Of a DNA stretch of 64,000 bases, positions 34,658-46,760 are shown piece by piece. The stretch covers positions 19,473,000 through 19,536,999 of the forward strand of contig NW_024040040.1 in NCBI RefSeq assembly GCF_014851395.1, read 5' to 3'. This stretch comes from Micropterus salmoides. Taxonomy: Eukaryota > Chordata > Actinopteri > Centrarchiformes > Centrarchidae. Below the pieces are notes generated by a model that saw nothing but the letters and a program-made list of their open reading frames with translations, was not told the origin of the DNA and made no database searches. A program made the position numbers and the translations under genes. Positions within the stretch are counted from its first letter, which is position 1. Each line of letters starts with the position of its first letter.

Positions 34658-37600
34658 ATGCCGTGTATCCAGACCCAGTGCGGCTCCTCTCCACAAGGAG
34701 CCAGCCCGGCCTCTCAGAGCTCCAGCGGAGAGCGCAGCGGCGACTTCCTCACCCCGGAGTTTGTCAAGTTCAGCATGGACCTCACAAACAGTGAAATCTC
34801 AGCTGCAACGTCGGGTCCTACTTTTAGCCCTTTGGGTGACACTTATGGCTGCGGGTACGACGTGAAGCCCCCGTGTCTCTTCCAAATGCCGGTGCAGGGG
34901 GAGCTTCCGTGCGTCAAGGTGGAGGATGCGCACGGGTGTCCGCGGTATCAGCCGAATCAGCATCACCCGCACCAGTCCGACGAGCTGCTCTCCTCCCCAG
35001 GGTCTGTTTATTATTACCGGTCTCCATCGCCGCACACCCCCATCACATCCAACTTCCAACCTCTAACTGGACACATATGGGAGGACTCAAGCTCTCTGTA
35101 CAATTTTCGACAAGACTATTTGGCGGCGGCGCACAGGAAAAACACTCTATCCAGATTCTCCCTGTTTTCCCTCAAACAAGCGCAACACGGCGGTCAGAGC
35201 TTGTCCAGTTGCCAAATTAAATATGACCGATCTCTCCATGTGCCCTTGAACCTGGACGCAGCCGGGGAGAACCAGCCGCTAGACAACCCTGGAACTTTGG
35301 GCTCCTCTGCCTCGGAAAGCAGCCCGGAGTGGGATTTCCTCACCCTCTCCAGCTCGCCCACGGCCACCACTTTATGGACTACCAAACTTCTTGTGCTCCC
35401 AACCGAGCACCACTGAGCGCGGAGGGGTTGTGCGCAGTGTGCGGTGATAACGCAGCCTGCCAGCACTACGGAGTGCGCACTTGCGAAGGCTGCAAGGGTT
35501 TCTTCAAGGTTTGTTCTCAATGCAACTTTATTTTTAAGCTGCATTGGAAACTGCAATTTCAAAATGGATATTTGCAGGCAGCTGATGGCCTTACACGATG
35601 CAGGCATAGGCTATTTATTATGCTGAACAATTTAGGTTAAATTAATACAGTTGTAAGGCAGCAGAAGTACATGTCACAAATGAAAGTATCTTTCATTTCA
35701 ATGTGATCATAACAGACTTTTTAAAATGGATGTATTCACTTTTCACTTTTTTTGGAAAACATGGCATGGCCACACTGCAGCCTAAATAAATGCTAACTTA
35801 TGAGTATTAAGCTATAATGTAAACATTCCACTGGGACCCCTGACCAGCCTCCTAAATTGGATATTAGACTTCAGACACACGTTTTGATCTCTTGACACAT
35901 GCCTGTTAGGGGCAAATGTCTTGTATGAAAATGGCCACCAACGTGCCATGAATTAAAAACTTCCCCTTCTTTTCTCAGAAGGAGATTCCCAGGGGCGATT
36001 CTCCGAATTATGAATGACCACGACCCTGTATTTACCCAGACTGCCCTGTCGCCTTCTGAATGCCTTATACTGCCTCAGATGGCCCACAGGAGCAGGAGCG
36101 CTGCTGATCATTTTTAAAGGACCATTTAAGGCTTTTTACATTAGTCTTAAGAAAAATGGTCCTAAGCTACCAAAAACAGTTTTGGCATGATGAATCCTTC
36201 TAAAGAGGTTCTCCATACCACCCGATTAGGCCATCTCTACCGCATTTAGAAAGCCCCAATTGTTGCCATATATATTACTTTTTGAGAACTGTTCTACACC
36301 ATGATTTTGGTTCTACGGAGACCAATGTTGTGCTTTAATGCTCTTCAAGATGCACTTTAAAGTAGTGCGGCAAAGAATATGTCCAAAAAGGATTCTCTTT
36401 CAGATACCCAGATGATTCTGGATGCAGTTTTATGGTTTTAATGGTGTCATTGTGGTTTGTCTTATAGTGGAATATTTGGAGAGGTTTTCAGAGCAATATA
36501 ATACTACAACACATAAGCCTAGTCTTTGGTTTCTTTGAGTCAGTAAAGTTTCATGCAGCTTAACAAAAAAACCTTTTTATCATAATAAATAGACAAGAGG
36601 AGATGAAGGGAATGAGGTTCAGAACAGAAATCAGGCTGATAGGCATTAGTTTAAACGCCAATTCTTATTTGAGCTCTAGTATTTTCTTTTTCAACTTTAT
36701 TTTGTGAAAAATATAAATCTTTTTCTATCTCCATGCAGCGTACGGTACAAAAACAAGCCAAGTACGTGTGTTTGGCTGCCAAAAGCTGCCATGTGGACAA
36801 ACGCAGGAGGAACCGATGCCAATATTGTCGCTTCCAGAAGTGCCTTGCCGTGGGAATGGTCAAAGAAGGTAAACCAATAAATCTTAAAACTACATTTTAT
36901 ATTTGACTTTAGTGGTCAGGTAGTGGTAATTCCAATTCAACTGATTTCAACAGGAAAAAACCCCTGAAAAGTGACTTGTGTTTCTTCTCATGTTCTGCAG
37001 TGGTGAGGACAGATGGTCTGAAAGGTCGAAGGGGTCGCCTGCCATCCAAACCTAAAACTGTTCCGGACTCGTCTTCACCAGTTAGCACCCTCTTGAATGC
37101 CCTCATCAGGGCGCATGTGGAATCAAACCCTCCACTTTCTCTCCTTGACTACTTTAAAGTAAGAAGTGTTGGCATCGTTTAATTGCTTTACCATTAAGTG
37201 AAGTGTGATGTAGTTTTCAAACAAATACATTTTTAAGTAGACACAAAATAAGGTCATATTAGAGCTGTATTTTCTATCTTTCTACTTAACCCCACTGATG
37301 ACCTTTCACTAGGTAAAGGAGAGTCCAGGAAGCCCACTAGGAGACGACGCTCAGAATGTGCGGCAGTTTTATGACCTCCTGACCAGATCAATGGAGGTGA
37401 TTCGAGGTTGGGCACAGAAGATCCCAGGCTTTACATCCCTGCCCAAACACGACCAAGACCTCCTCTTCTACTCGGCTTTCCTTGAGCTCTTTGTTTTACG
37501 GCTGTCTTACAGGTAAAGAGCACACAAAGGGACTCATCTGTCTGACATGACATTTCCATTCAATCAGTAAATTTGGACAATGCACCCCAATTAGTCAGTC

Positions 37601-39169
37601 CACAGCATTTAAGTTTGTTGATGGATCTGCCAATAAACACAGCAAAATCTGTAAATGGATTTGTTATTTTAGCACTTTTTGGCATGAATGAACAATGGGT
37701 AAACAGCTGGAGAGACCTCATTTGGAGAGGTTTCTTTGAACCTATCTGAAAAGTGTAACCAGTTTATAGTCACCTCTGCCTTTCAGCTTTATACTTTTAG
37801 CATAAGCTGTCATACTGTTTCAGATCCAACCCAGAGGAGGGGAAGTTGATCTTCTGCGACGGGTCGGTGTGGCACCGGCTCCAGTGCCTGCGGGGCTTTG
37901 GGGAGTGGATTGACAGCATTGTTGAATTCTCTGCTAATCTGAAAAGGATGAACCTGGATGTATCCACCTTCTCTTGCATATGCACCCTCGCCCTGGTCAC
38001 TGGTGAGATGCTCAAAAATACATATGTTCTCACCTCATGATTTCTGTCTATACAGAGCATAATTTCCTACTGATGCTGCATTCATTTTCCAGGATTTAAT
38101 GGCTGTAGCGCTAGCCTCTATGTTATGATTTAGAGTGCATAATGCAAGCTAGTTAGCAAGCTAGCATAGAGGTCTTGGTTGAAATAGGTAGCTAACAGTA
38201 ATAGATAAAAGTATGTTATAAGTAATGGATAAATAGTTGAAATAACATTGGTTAGTTAAAAGTAATGGATAAAAGTTAGCAAAAGGTTATACATAACAGG
38301 CTGGAATCATTAGCTAAAAGTAATGGATGAAGGTTAACTATAAATGAGAGATAAACAGTTGGAATAGTTAGCTAAAAATAATGGATAAAAGTTAGAGAAA
38401 TGTGATGGATAAACAGTTGGAATAGTTAGCCAAAAGTAAGAGATGAATGGTTGAAATGGCAAACAGTAATGGATAAAAGTTAGCTAAATGTGATGGATAA
38501 ATGGTTAGAAAAGTTAACTAAAGGCAATAGATTAAAGGTTGAAATGGTTAGCTAATGGATAAAAGGTAGCTACGGTGATGGAGCAGTTTCAAAAGTTAGC
38601 TAAAAGTAGGCTAATCAATAAAGGTGTAACATAGCAAAACGTCATGGATAAATGGCTGAAATTTCCAGATAGATGGACAGATAAAACGTTTTGTGTCAGG
38701 CTAGTTTTGTTTTTCTATTAAATGCCTGTAAATGTATGACTGAAAATGTTTGAAATAAGAGCTCACAGTGTATACAGCATTAGAAACATGAATAATCCCT
38801 CACCAATAGCCTACAACTATTTCTTTAAAATTAAAGAAATGCCAATGTTTAGGGAGTAGTTAGCCTCATTATTTACTATCTAATATCTTTGTTTGAAATC
38901 TGCTTTACGGATTTACTGCAGAGCGGCATGGACTAAAGGAGCCAAAGAAAGTGGAGGAGCTGCAGAACAACATCGTAAAGTGCTTGAAGGACGGCGATGG
39001 AGGCTCAAACTGTTGGTCCAACCACTTGTCCAGACTTTTAGAAAAGCTGCGTGAACTCCGCACACTGTGCATCCAAGGCCTGCAGAGGATTTTCTATTTG
39101 AAGCTGGAGGATTTGGTGCCCCCGCCTGCAATAATAGATAAGTTATTCCTCGACACGCTGCCATTTTAG
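34658..39169 (+). CDS. nr4a2: Nuclear receptor subfamily 4 group A member 2 (Nurr1-like), frameshifted in first coding exon
   Basis: Orphan nuclear receptor that binds NBRE/NurRE DNA elements as an immediate-early transcription factor. Coding exons: 34658-35508, 36739-36868, 37001-37158, 37313-37512, 37824-38002 and 38922-39169, all GT-AG. Start at 34658 (MPCIQTQCGSSPQGASPASQ), five bases after an acceptor. The N-terminal domain is NR4A2-like (DFLTPEFVKFSMDLTN, KPPCLFQMP). The DNA-binding domain (CAVCGDNAACQHYGVRTCEG and the exon at 36739) keeps both Cys4 zinc fingers, followed by the A-box RRGRLPSKPK. The ligand-binding domain ends LEDLVPPPAIIDKLFLDTLPF minus its first residue, as in human. 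Oddity: the N-terminal frame runs to a TGA at 35414-35416, while the hinge and DBD are in another frame (homology resumes at KQPGVGFPHPLQ, from 35317). The exons sum to 1766 nt, one short of a multiple of three. Later exons are clean, so either the assembly lacks one base or the allele or gene is damaged. Teleosts have nr4a2a and nr4a2b; I cannot tell which this is. Confidence 0.93.
35509..36738 (+). other. nr4a2: nr4a2 intron after the first zinc-finger exon
   Basis: Splits the DNA-binding domain between GCKGFFK and RTVQKQAKY, the position used in vertebrate NR4A genes. Donor GTTTGT is weak but the phase is exact. No gene or clear repeat is seen inside. Confidence 0.85.
38100..38680 (+). repeat. 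Degenerate minisatellite in last nr4a2 intron
   Basis: Repeated phrases TAATGGATAAAAGTTAGC, GATGGATAAACAGTTGGAAT and AGTTAGCTAAAAGTAA alternate through the interval. They form a degenerate higher-order unit of roughly 57 nt, with copies clearest between 38260 and 38580. It is confined to the intron at 38003-38921 and is non-coding. Confidence 0.8.
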
Positions 39170-39627
39170 AGACATAAGGGCACACAAATAAGGATGTATT
39201 TTCTCTGCAATGGCACTGTTGGACTTGCTTTATCCCAAAAGACATTCCTGACATCTGTGCATTGCATAAAAACACATTTTAAAATCTAATAATGAGTTAA
39301 ACCACATTTTCCTCAAAAAAATGAATAAAAAGAAAATGAGAATTTGAATTCTCGATAATTGTGATCAAACGGACCAATTTTATTGCTGTCTCCAAGAAAG
39401 GATAAATTAATTTACAGTCCTACTTTATATTATTTTTATATGTTTGGCAGGTGAAGAGCCAAACTAAGAATTCAACCAATTTTAATTTTTTTCTGCTTAT
39501 TTGAGGCATATTTGATATGAGTGTGTCACACCATTTTTAGGTTTTTCATAACATATATTAGTGATTAATATAACGATATCTAGTAGACTGTTGTGTTCTC
39601 TGCGTAAACTGTAATTGTCCATATTTT

Positions 39628-39633
39628 AATAAA
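39628..39633 (+). terminator. nr4a2: Candidate nr4a2 polyadenylation signal
   Basis: AATAAA 459 nt after the stop codon, in an AT-rich 3' UTR. An earlier candidate (GAATAAAAAG) lies near 39323. Choice between them is inference. Confidence 0.45.
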
Positions 39634-41344
39634 TATGACCGTTATGTACTGCTGCTGGAATTTGTATTCATTTAAGTTTTTATTTTATTTTTTTAACTTT
39701 AAACTCAAAAACTAATTTTTACTTTTAAAAGATTTATTTCTTAACATAAGATTCCTATTTCAACTTTTTCACAGTCAAATTACATTTTGGTAACTTTGCA
39801 TGCAGGTTGTAGTCTATAAGCAAATTGGCTTATTTGGAAGCTGTCACATAAAACATTGAAACCTCAGTTTTGATGGCTGTTGCATAGAGAAATAATAGGT
39901 TTTCATACGTAAAAGTTACTTTTGAACACATTTTATTGTGCTGTCTGAAAGTTTAAAGCTATACCTGATGAGTGAAATATTTAGAATTTAATTTATATGA
40001 AGGGCCATAATCTACAACGGTGCATGTGTGCATGTATATGTGTGTGACAAGGTCAAAGGTCATAGTACCCTCAATATATTAAAGTACAAAGGCGGTACAG
40101 CTGACAACCGTCATACATCATTTTGCAAGACATGAAGATAGATGTAAAAAAATATATGTGTGTGTGTGTGTGTGTGTGTGCGCGTGTGCGTGTGTTTAAT
40201 GGCCGCTGGCTGCCTGACATTTCTGCAGCCCTTTGGTTAGATCTGGCATTAAAGAAGATATTTTCTGTAGCTGTTAGTAAAGATAAAGGCTCCTGAACCA
40301 AGAAAAGTCAAACAGGGGAAATACATGAACATACAGCTGGTGATCACAGAGTTAAATACAACCTAAGACCTCCTGTTGCTCATCCTTAAAGCCTGTCAGT
40401 ATGATTAGAATTAACACTCACAGTCTCCAGTCAGCAACCAAATCCTTAAAACAGGACTCTAAATATGTGTAAATTATGTATTAAATCACTATCAGATTAA
40501 CAAGGGGAAATTAATTAATTATCATTATAAATCATCCCATCTGATTTGTACTCATCCTTGTCCTCAACAATGAGACGCATGTTTTTTTCTTCTGGCAGAA
40601 GGAATTGATTTTATGGTTTGAAAAAGGTCTTATAAAAAAATGGATGACGTTCCCAAGGAGGTTTTAATAGGCCTGCAGATCAATAACTGAGGCTGTTCAA
40701 TGCTGTTCGGCATGGTGGGGCCGAGATAGAAATAAATCTATAACAGTATTGGTGAAACGTCCAATTTATTCTGATGATGATGGTGATTGACAGGTAGAGA
40801 TAGAGAGTATAATACAATATCAGATATTTCGCAGCAGAACTACAGTGCTAGCTCCTATAGCAATTTTATATGTTTGGACATTAAAAGACTTAATTAAGTG
40901 TGGTAAGTCGCTACTGAGTACTAAAGTAAGACTCCAGTGTAACTCCACAGAAAGATGAAATATAGAAATATTAGGAACTGTAGTGTCGAAAGTACGTCTA
41001 ATTAACTGTAATTATTGAGCCTCACATTCAGATAGGTGACAAATAAAAGGAAAAAACAACATAAAGTGTCTTTATAAGATGTTACAAAGACAATATTATG
41101 TACTGTAAATAAAGTGCAAGCAAATGTAAAGAATATATGGATCAAAAAAAAAAAACTCCACTGTGTCACAAAGACCTTGAAGGAGAAGCGACTAGACAAG
41201 ACGCAAGACTCAAGACTCAAGGATGATATTTACACAGAGGGAGAAGAGATATGCTAAAAGATGATGAAGCAGTTAAAAGCAGAGACAGAGCAAGCACTGT
41301 CTGCAAGGTCGATGCAGCACAGAGGAACTGCAATACTGAAACTC

Positions 41345-41535
41345 TGTTGGAGGCACCATTCTTCGATTTTAATAACTGATTAATTGTTTAGATAATCTTT
41401 TAGGCAAAAGTTATAATATTCTCTGGTTCAGCCTTTCAAATGTGAGGATTTGCTGCTCTTCTTAGTCTTGTGTGATAGCAAGCAAGCTGCGTTTTTTTTC
41501 GTCTGTTTTCTGACACTTTATGGGCGATTAATTTC
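41345..41535 (-). repeat. hAT-type MITE copy, antisense
   Basis: TTCAAATGTGAGGATTTGCT, CTGTTTTCTGACACTTTATG and GGGCGATTAATTT are reverse-complement phrases of the family at 46095-46440 and 12360-12600. Confidence 0.6.
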
Positions 41536-41539
41536 AAAG

Positions 41540-41735
41540 CCACAACCATCTTTGGGATGAGCTGGAACGCCAACTCTGAGCCAGACCTTATCACCTAATA
41601 TCAGTGTTGGACTTCCCAAATGATCTTGCAGCTGAATGGGAGCAAATCCCTGTAGCCAGGTTAGAGACAGACAGAAGAAATCTGATGGAAAGCCTGAAAC
41701 CAGAAGAGCGGAGGCCCGGGTTTCCACATGTAACA
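41540..41735 (+). mobile_element. Tc1-like transposase C-terminal remnant
   Basis: The plus strand reads WDELERQL, then a stop, then ARP...LAAEWEQIPVARL...LMESL. This matches the tail of Tc1/mariner transposases, which continues from the ...HLWDELERR... motif into AEWKQVP...LVESLPRR. Contains stops, so it is dead. The minus-strand open frame over it is a shadow. Confidence 0.65.
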
Positions 41736-42589
41736 TATGTCTAGTCATTACAGTAATGTGCTACCTGCACATTTTGGTTCCCTATACCCTGTTAAATTAA
41801 GTACAAAAGAACACTGCTGTCAACCACAGACACCATTGTGGAATCCTTAAAGAAATATTAAAGATAAAGATATTAAATCTACAGGAGGGGAAGAGAGACC
41901 TCTGCTGCTGTAACATCCTCACCCCTCTGAGGTCTTGCTGATTGACTCAATCAACACCTCAACTTGCCCCAGAAACAGGGGGGTTGTACCTGAAGCCTCC
42001 TAGCCCTCAGGCTGGTTGAGGCCACACAGGAACCTCGAGTATTTTATCTCAAGAGCACGACTTGTGGGTTTTTTCTGAAGCTCTGACCGCTGACTTTGAT
42101 CTCTGCATCCATCCGGCTTCAATACAGCTTAACCCTTATCACCGCCAGCACAGAGACTGCGAGCATCAAGACGGATTTATAGGCAGAGACCCCCAGGTAC
42201 TTTCAACTTGTAATCCATTACAGATAATTACAGATTACTGATCTGATGCTTCAATAGTTGTTGTAATTATAAGCAAGTTTGTTGGCAGTCACACATATAA
42301 CATTTGATTGATCTATTCTTATAAATATGAGCTAATAAAATCACTTCAACATCCACTGTTAGAAAAGCAGTTCAACCTGCTTTTAGGCCTGCACAAAAAA
42401 TAATATTTGAGAAACAGGGAATTAGCTTTTTTGAAGCATAAATGCGAGATCCAACATGCATTCACCCAAAATTAAATCACTTTTTATATCTTTATGTTGA
42501 GATGATTGTATTCATTGAGCTGCAAAAGCTTTACTTATAGCCTAATCAGCGCTTGAAGTGGGTCGGTAAGCACCGGTACGCACTAGGCT

Positions 42590-43560
42590 ACCCAAAATTA
42601 ATATCAATATCAAAATCAATTTTATTTATATAGCACACTTAAAGCAACCACCAAGGTGCTTTACAGGGTAAAAATAACAACTATAAAACAGTAATTACAA
42701 AGTCAATCAACAGCAATAAAACATTAATTAGCATATACAGTATATGATGTATAATGATATTAAAATCACCAAGGATAATGACTTAACTCGAAGGAAAGGC
42801 CAAAGGAAAGAGATGTGTTTTTATCAATGATTTAAAGAGTTGGGGCGGTTCTGATATGGATTGGCAGGTTGTTCCACAGATTGTGGGCAGCTACACAAAA
42901 GGCTCGATCACCTCTGGTTTTGAGCCTGCTTTTTGAGAGATTGAGGAGGAGGAGATTAGCAGATCTCAGCACTCTAGCTGGAGTGTGAACGCAAAGAAGC
43001 TCCGTTAGGTAAGGCAGTGCCAATCCATTAAGAAATTTTAAAGTTAAAAGTAAGATTTTAAAATCAATCCTGTAATAAACAGGAAGCCAGTAGAGGGAGC
43101 GCAACACAGGTGTGATGTGGGGCGTTGTGGGGCGGCTGTGGCTCAGGAGGTAGAGCGGGTTGGCCGTTAATCGGAAGGTAGGCGGTTCAATCCCTGGCTC
43201 CCCCTAGTTGCGTGTCGAAGTGTCCTTGGGCAAGATACTGAACCCCGAATTACCCCTGGCGGCTATTCCGCCAGTGTATGAGTGAGTGTGAATGTTAGTT
43301 TCCGTTTGAGCACTTAGGCTCAGTGTATGAATGGATTGGTGAATGCAGATGTAGTGTAAAAGTGCTTTGAGTGGTCGAAAAGACTAGAAAGGCGCTATTC
43401 CCTCTTTTTCTTTCCTGTCAGAAGGCAGGCAGCAGCATTTTGGACTAAATGCAGGTGTTGAATGGATGACTTATCTAAGCCCACATATAAAGAGTTACAA
43501 TAGTCAAGAAGCTATGAAGGCATTAATTAATCACCATCTCTAACTCTTAAGGAGGGAGAT
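42590..43560 (-). mobile_element. LINE-like reverse transcriptase C-terminal remnant interrupted by a SINE
   Basis: Minus-strand frame 43107-42832 reads ...LYWLPVYYRIDFKILLLTLK..., then SRLKTRGDRAFCVAAHNLWNNLPIHIRTAP, in the style of L2-type LINE ORF2 C-termini, with a TTTTATTTATATAGCACACTT terminal motif at about 42617. Matching repeat text (GGCAGCAGCATTTTGGACTA) resumes after the SINE at 43131-43405. Confidence 0.65.
43131..43405 (+). repeat. tRNA-derived SINE (second family) with A and B boxes
   Basis: The head (43131-43204) resembles a tRNA gene with A-box-like TGGCTCAGGAGG and B box GGTTCAATCCC. The body has GTCCTTGGGCAAGATACTGA and ends near AAAGGCGCTATTCC. It is a known style of teleost SINE and not a functional tRNA, because the body continues for 200 nt. 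Inserted in the LINE-like repeat at 42590-43560. Confidence 0.75.
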
Positions 43561-44004
43561 AAGCCTTTACCTTGGCTATAGTCCTCAACTGGAAAAAGCA
43601 TATCTATCTCTATCTATGATCATTTGAAGCTATAGGGCCGAGAGTACCTACGTACATCAAGCAATTCAACAGTGGAAAGAGACCTCAAACTTGCTAGGGG
43701 CAGCAAAGAAAGTCAATTTAGACTCCTTTGAAGCTGCACTCAAAGGATCATTTACCAAATGATTATATGGGACACTAAACCCTCAAATATGGTATTAATT
43801 ATTATTGATTTGGGGGGCAGCAAAATTCATAACAACCATAAGACAGAGGTAAAAACCAAACTGCGATGACTGCACAGTGGCTAGTTGAGGCTAGCTGGTG
43901 AGATAACCTTAGCCAAAGCTAATTTGCCCACTTTTTACTGTTTCCTGGAATTGAAAAACCAGTTTGGATGCTCCAAAATCTCAGTAGCTTAGCTTGCAAT
44001 ACCA

Positions 44005-44305
44005 TATACACTGATCAACATTATGACCACTACAGGAGAAGTGAATAACACTGATTATCTCATTATCATGGCACCTATCAGTGGTGTGTCAAATTGTCAA
44101 ATTGTGATGGCTAGACGACTGGGTCAGAGCATCTCCAAAATGATCTATAGTGGTCAGTACCTATCAGAAGTGGTCCAAGGAAGGAGAAGCTGTGAACCGG
44201 CAACAGGGTCATGGACAGCCAAGGCTCAATGATGCACGTGGGGAGCGAAGGCTGGCCTGTGTGGTCCGACCAGCAAGTGGTCATAATGTTGTGGCTAATT
44301 GCTGT
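44005..44305 (+). mobile_element. Tc1/mariner-type deletion derivative with terminal inverted repeats
   Basis: Left end CACTGATCAACATTATGACC and right end (reverse complement) CAATTAGCCACAACATTATGA share CAACATTATGACCACT. Inside is a transposase N-terminal HTH fragment (QIVMARRLGQSISK... and QGHGQPRLNDARGERRLACV, readable across frames). Most of the transposase is deleted. Confidence 0.75.
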
Positions 44306-45594
44306 AAATAACACAATAGCAAAACCTTAAATGGAGAAAAAGGAGCACCTGATTAACCTGTCCTGCTAAATGCTAACTAGCCTAGCTTGGCAGAGTAGCA
44401 GTAACTCTCTGCTACTCTGATTCAACATATATTTAATTAAAGATGAACTATTAGTGCAAATGTACAAGATAGCTGAAGAAAAAACTTTTTTCTTCATACT
44501 TAGTGCTTAGTAGCAACATGGCTGTTTTTAAATTGTGTGCTTGAAACTGGCTCTTAGTCCAAGAGCTTAATTTGTTTCAATCAGTGGATTTTGAATTAAA
44601 ACAGCTTAGAATTTTGTCAGGTTTAAGGGTCCACTTGATACAACTCTTGATCTAAATCTTCCTGTCATCGATATTACAGATAATAATTGGAAGGGTTAAG
44701 AGTATCCTATTGTGAGGCTAAACCCTTCAGGGAGTCTCTTGGTTACAACTGAAATTACAATTTTCTGCTAACATCTAACTGTTGTCTAAACACTTGAGTC
44801 AGTGGACTGGATAATTTCAGCCCACAGACAAAGGACAGAAAACGCACAGTGGATCCCAGTCGATGCTTCAAGTACCTGAAATATCCCACTTCAGTTGTTA
44901 AACCCCAATCCAGAGTTCATTTATTAACAGGAGTATGATAATACTGTGTGGAAGGGATTATTAGAACAATCCACAACACGCTTCTTTAGTTACACAATTT
45001 CTACTGGGAATGCTTTTTTTTTTTTTTTTTTGCTAAATAAAGTTTGGCTGTCAATGGCAAAGTCACTGCAGGCTCAACCATTTAACGTTAAGTCTTTACA
45101 GTTTTAGGGATAAAAATGCTACTATTCATCCAGAGTAGTATGTGTAGGATCCAAGAACTACAACTAGCCTATCTTTGGAGAGGAGAGTCCACATCGCCAT
45201 GCTAACATGCTTACATTGAAGATGCGAACATGCAAATGTTTAGCACTAGCAGGTAATGCATTTACCATGCTGACCAACTTCTTTTATCATGATAGCTAAT
45301 GTTAACAGCTATGAACTAGCTAGATTAGCTCTAAACATAGTGCAGCTGAGGCTGATAGGGATGCCATTAGTTTTGTGGGTATTTGGCCATGAACCACATC
45401 AAAAGTTTAACCTGATGAACAGTTAAGCAAACATAAAAGTTCAAGCATTTAATACTTGGCCTCCTGACTAATTTGGTCAACACGTCAACACCTCAAAGTC
45501 TGACATATAAGTACAGTTATACATTTTTCTATTCCCGTCATAATTCTGTCTAGATCACACTTGGATTTTTCTTATTAGTGGTTTTGAGTAAGCA

Positions 45595-45675
45595 CATTGT
45601 GAGCAATGTATAATTCAGAATCATATTCCTTGTATGTGAACACACACCTGGCAAATAAAGCTGATTCTGATTTAT
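45595..45675 (+). repeat. LINE 3' tail fragment
   Basis: TTCCTTGTATGTGAACACAC, CTGGCAAATAAAGCTGATTC and TGATTT match the usual end of fish LINEs, in which ...AATAAAGCTGATTCTGATTC recurs. Confidence 0.5.
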
Positions 45676-46005
45676 ATTTGGTATTTGGAGGGCGAGCAAA
45701 TCAAGAAAGTGAGTTAAGTTTTGGACAACAATAAATTTTCTTTTTTTTCTTCTTTTTCTTAAATTTTTTTTTTACTGATTTTAAAACTGATATTACATTT
45801 AGACGCAGATGGGTTGAATCTACAACTTCCTGAGAACAGATATGAGAAATATTGAATCAGTAGGCTATTTATTACAGAAAAGTCTAAAGAAATAAGCAGT
45901 AAAAGCACTGCATGGACTGCATTCTGTGTCCATCAGTGCAATTGTATCATCGTACATTAAAGTACCTTTAAATGAGTACTTCCCACAATGCATTTCCACA
46001 CTTAC

Positions 46006-46760
46006 GGTGCATTCACGTGCCCCTTGGATAGTCCCATTTCCCGAGTTGGGAAGTTGTTGTTTCGACTTAGGTGTATTCATGAGCATCAAGTCGTATTGTG
46101 AAAACAATATGGATGCTACAGCGATTATTTTCATTATTGAAGAATCTGTCATCTGTCATCATTTTCTCGACTCTAACTAATCGATTAATTAGTTGTTTGG
46201 TACATGAAATGTCAGAAAATGTTGAGCAGTGTTTTCCAAACCTTACGTCCTCAAATGTCTTGTTTTGTCCAAAACCCAAAGACATTCAGTTTAATGTCAT
46301 AGAGGAGTAAAGAAATCAGAAAATATTCACATTTAAGAAGCTGGAACCAGAGAATGTGGCCTTTTTGTCTTAAAATATGACTCAAAATAATGAATCGATT
46401 ATCAAAATAGTAAATTCATAGGCTAGTTGATAACTAAAGGATTCACTGACCAAGCTGACGTGTTGTATATTATTGGTCTAAGCAATAAACAACTTATTGA
46501 TAGATGTTTCCAGTATGTGAGCACAAAATGCATATGCAGTAATAGGCCTACATAAATCAATAAAAAGTGTCACAATCATCAACAACATTTATTTTCGTCC
46601 ACCATGTTTCTGCACGGTATGACATCAACTCGGGAAGTCATGTACCAAACTTTTCTTTGACTTTTTGAGTTGTGTTCCGACTTGAGGGGGCACTCATGTG
46701 AATTTTTCCAGTAGGGAAGCCATTTTTCTGATTATTATGACTCCACATGAATGCAGGGTT
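46006..46760. repeat. MITE with inverted ends, carrying a nested hAT-type MITE
   Basis: Outer ends: GTGCATTCACGTGCCCC at left and the reverse complement CTGCATTCATGTGGAGTC at right. Inside near both ends are CCCGAGTTGGGAAGT and CAACTCGGGAAGTC, also inverted. Nested inside at about 46095-46440 is a copy of the CGATTATTTTCATT family, including AATGTCTTGTTTTGTCCAAA and CACATTTAAGAAGCTGGAAC. A related outer element may exist at 54380-54760. Confidence 0.65.

Noticed and set aside
35329..35352. A 24-nt GT...AG segment that might be an intron explaining the nr4a2 frame change
   Set aside because: Far too short to splice, and its removal does not change the frame.
35194..35607. 137-codon minus-strand open frame over nr4a2
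   Set aside because: Lies antisense to the nr4a2 first coding exon and runs past its splice donor; composition artefact.
43131..43204. Possible tRNA gene
   Set aside because: A and B boxes are present but the sequence continues as a SINE body known from teleosts, and it sits inside another repeat.
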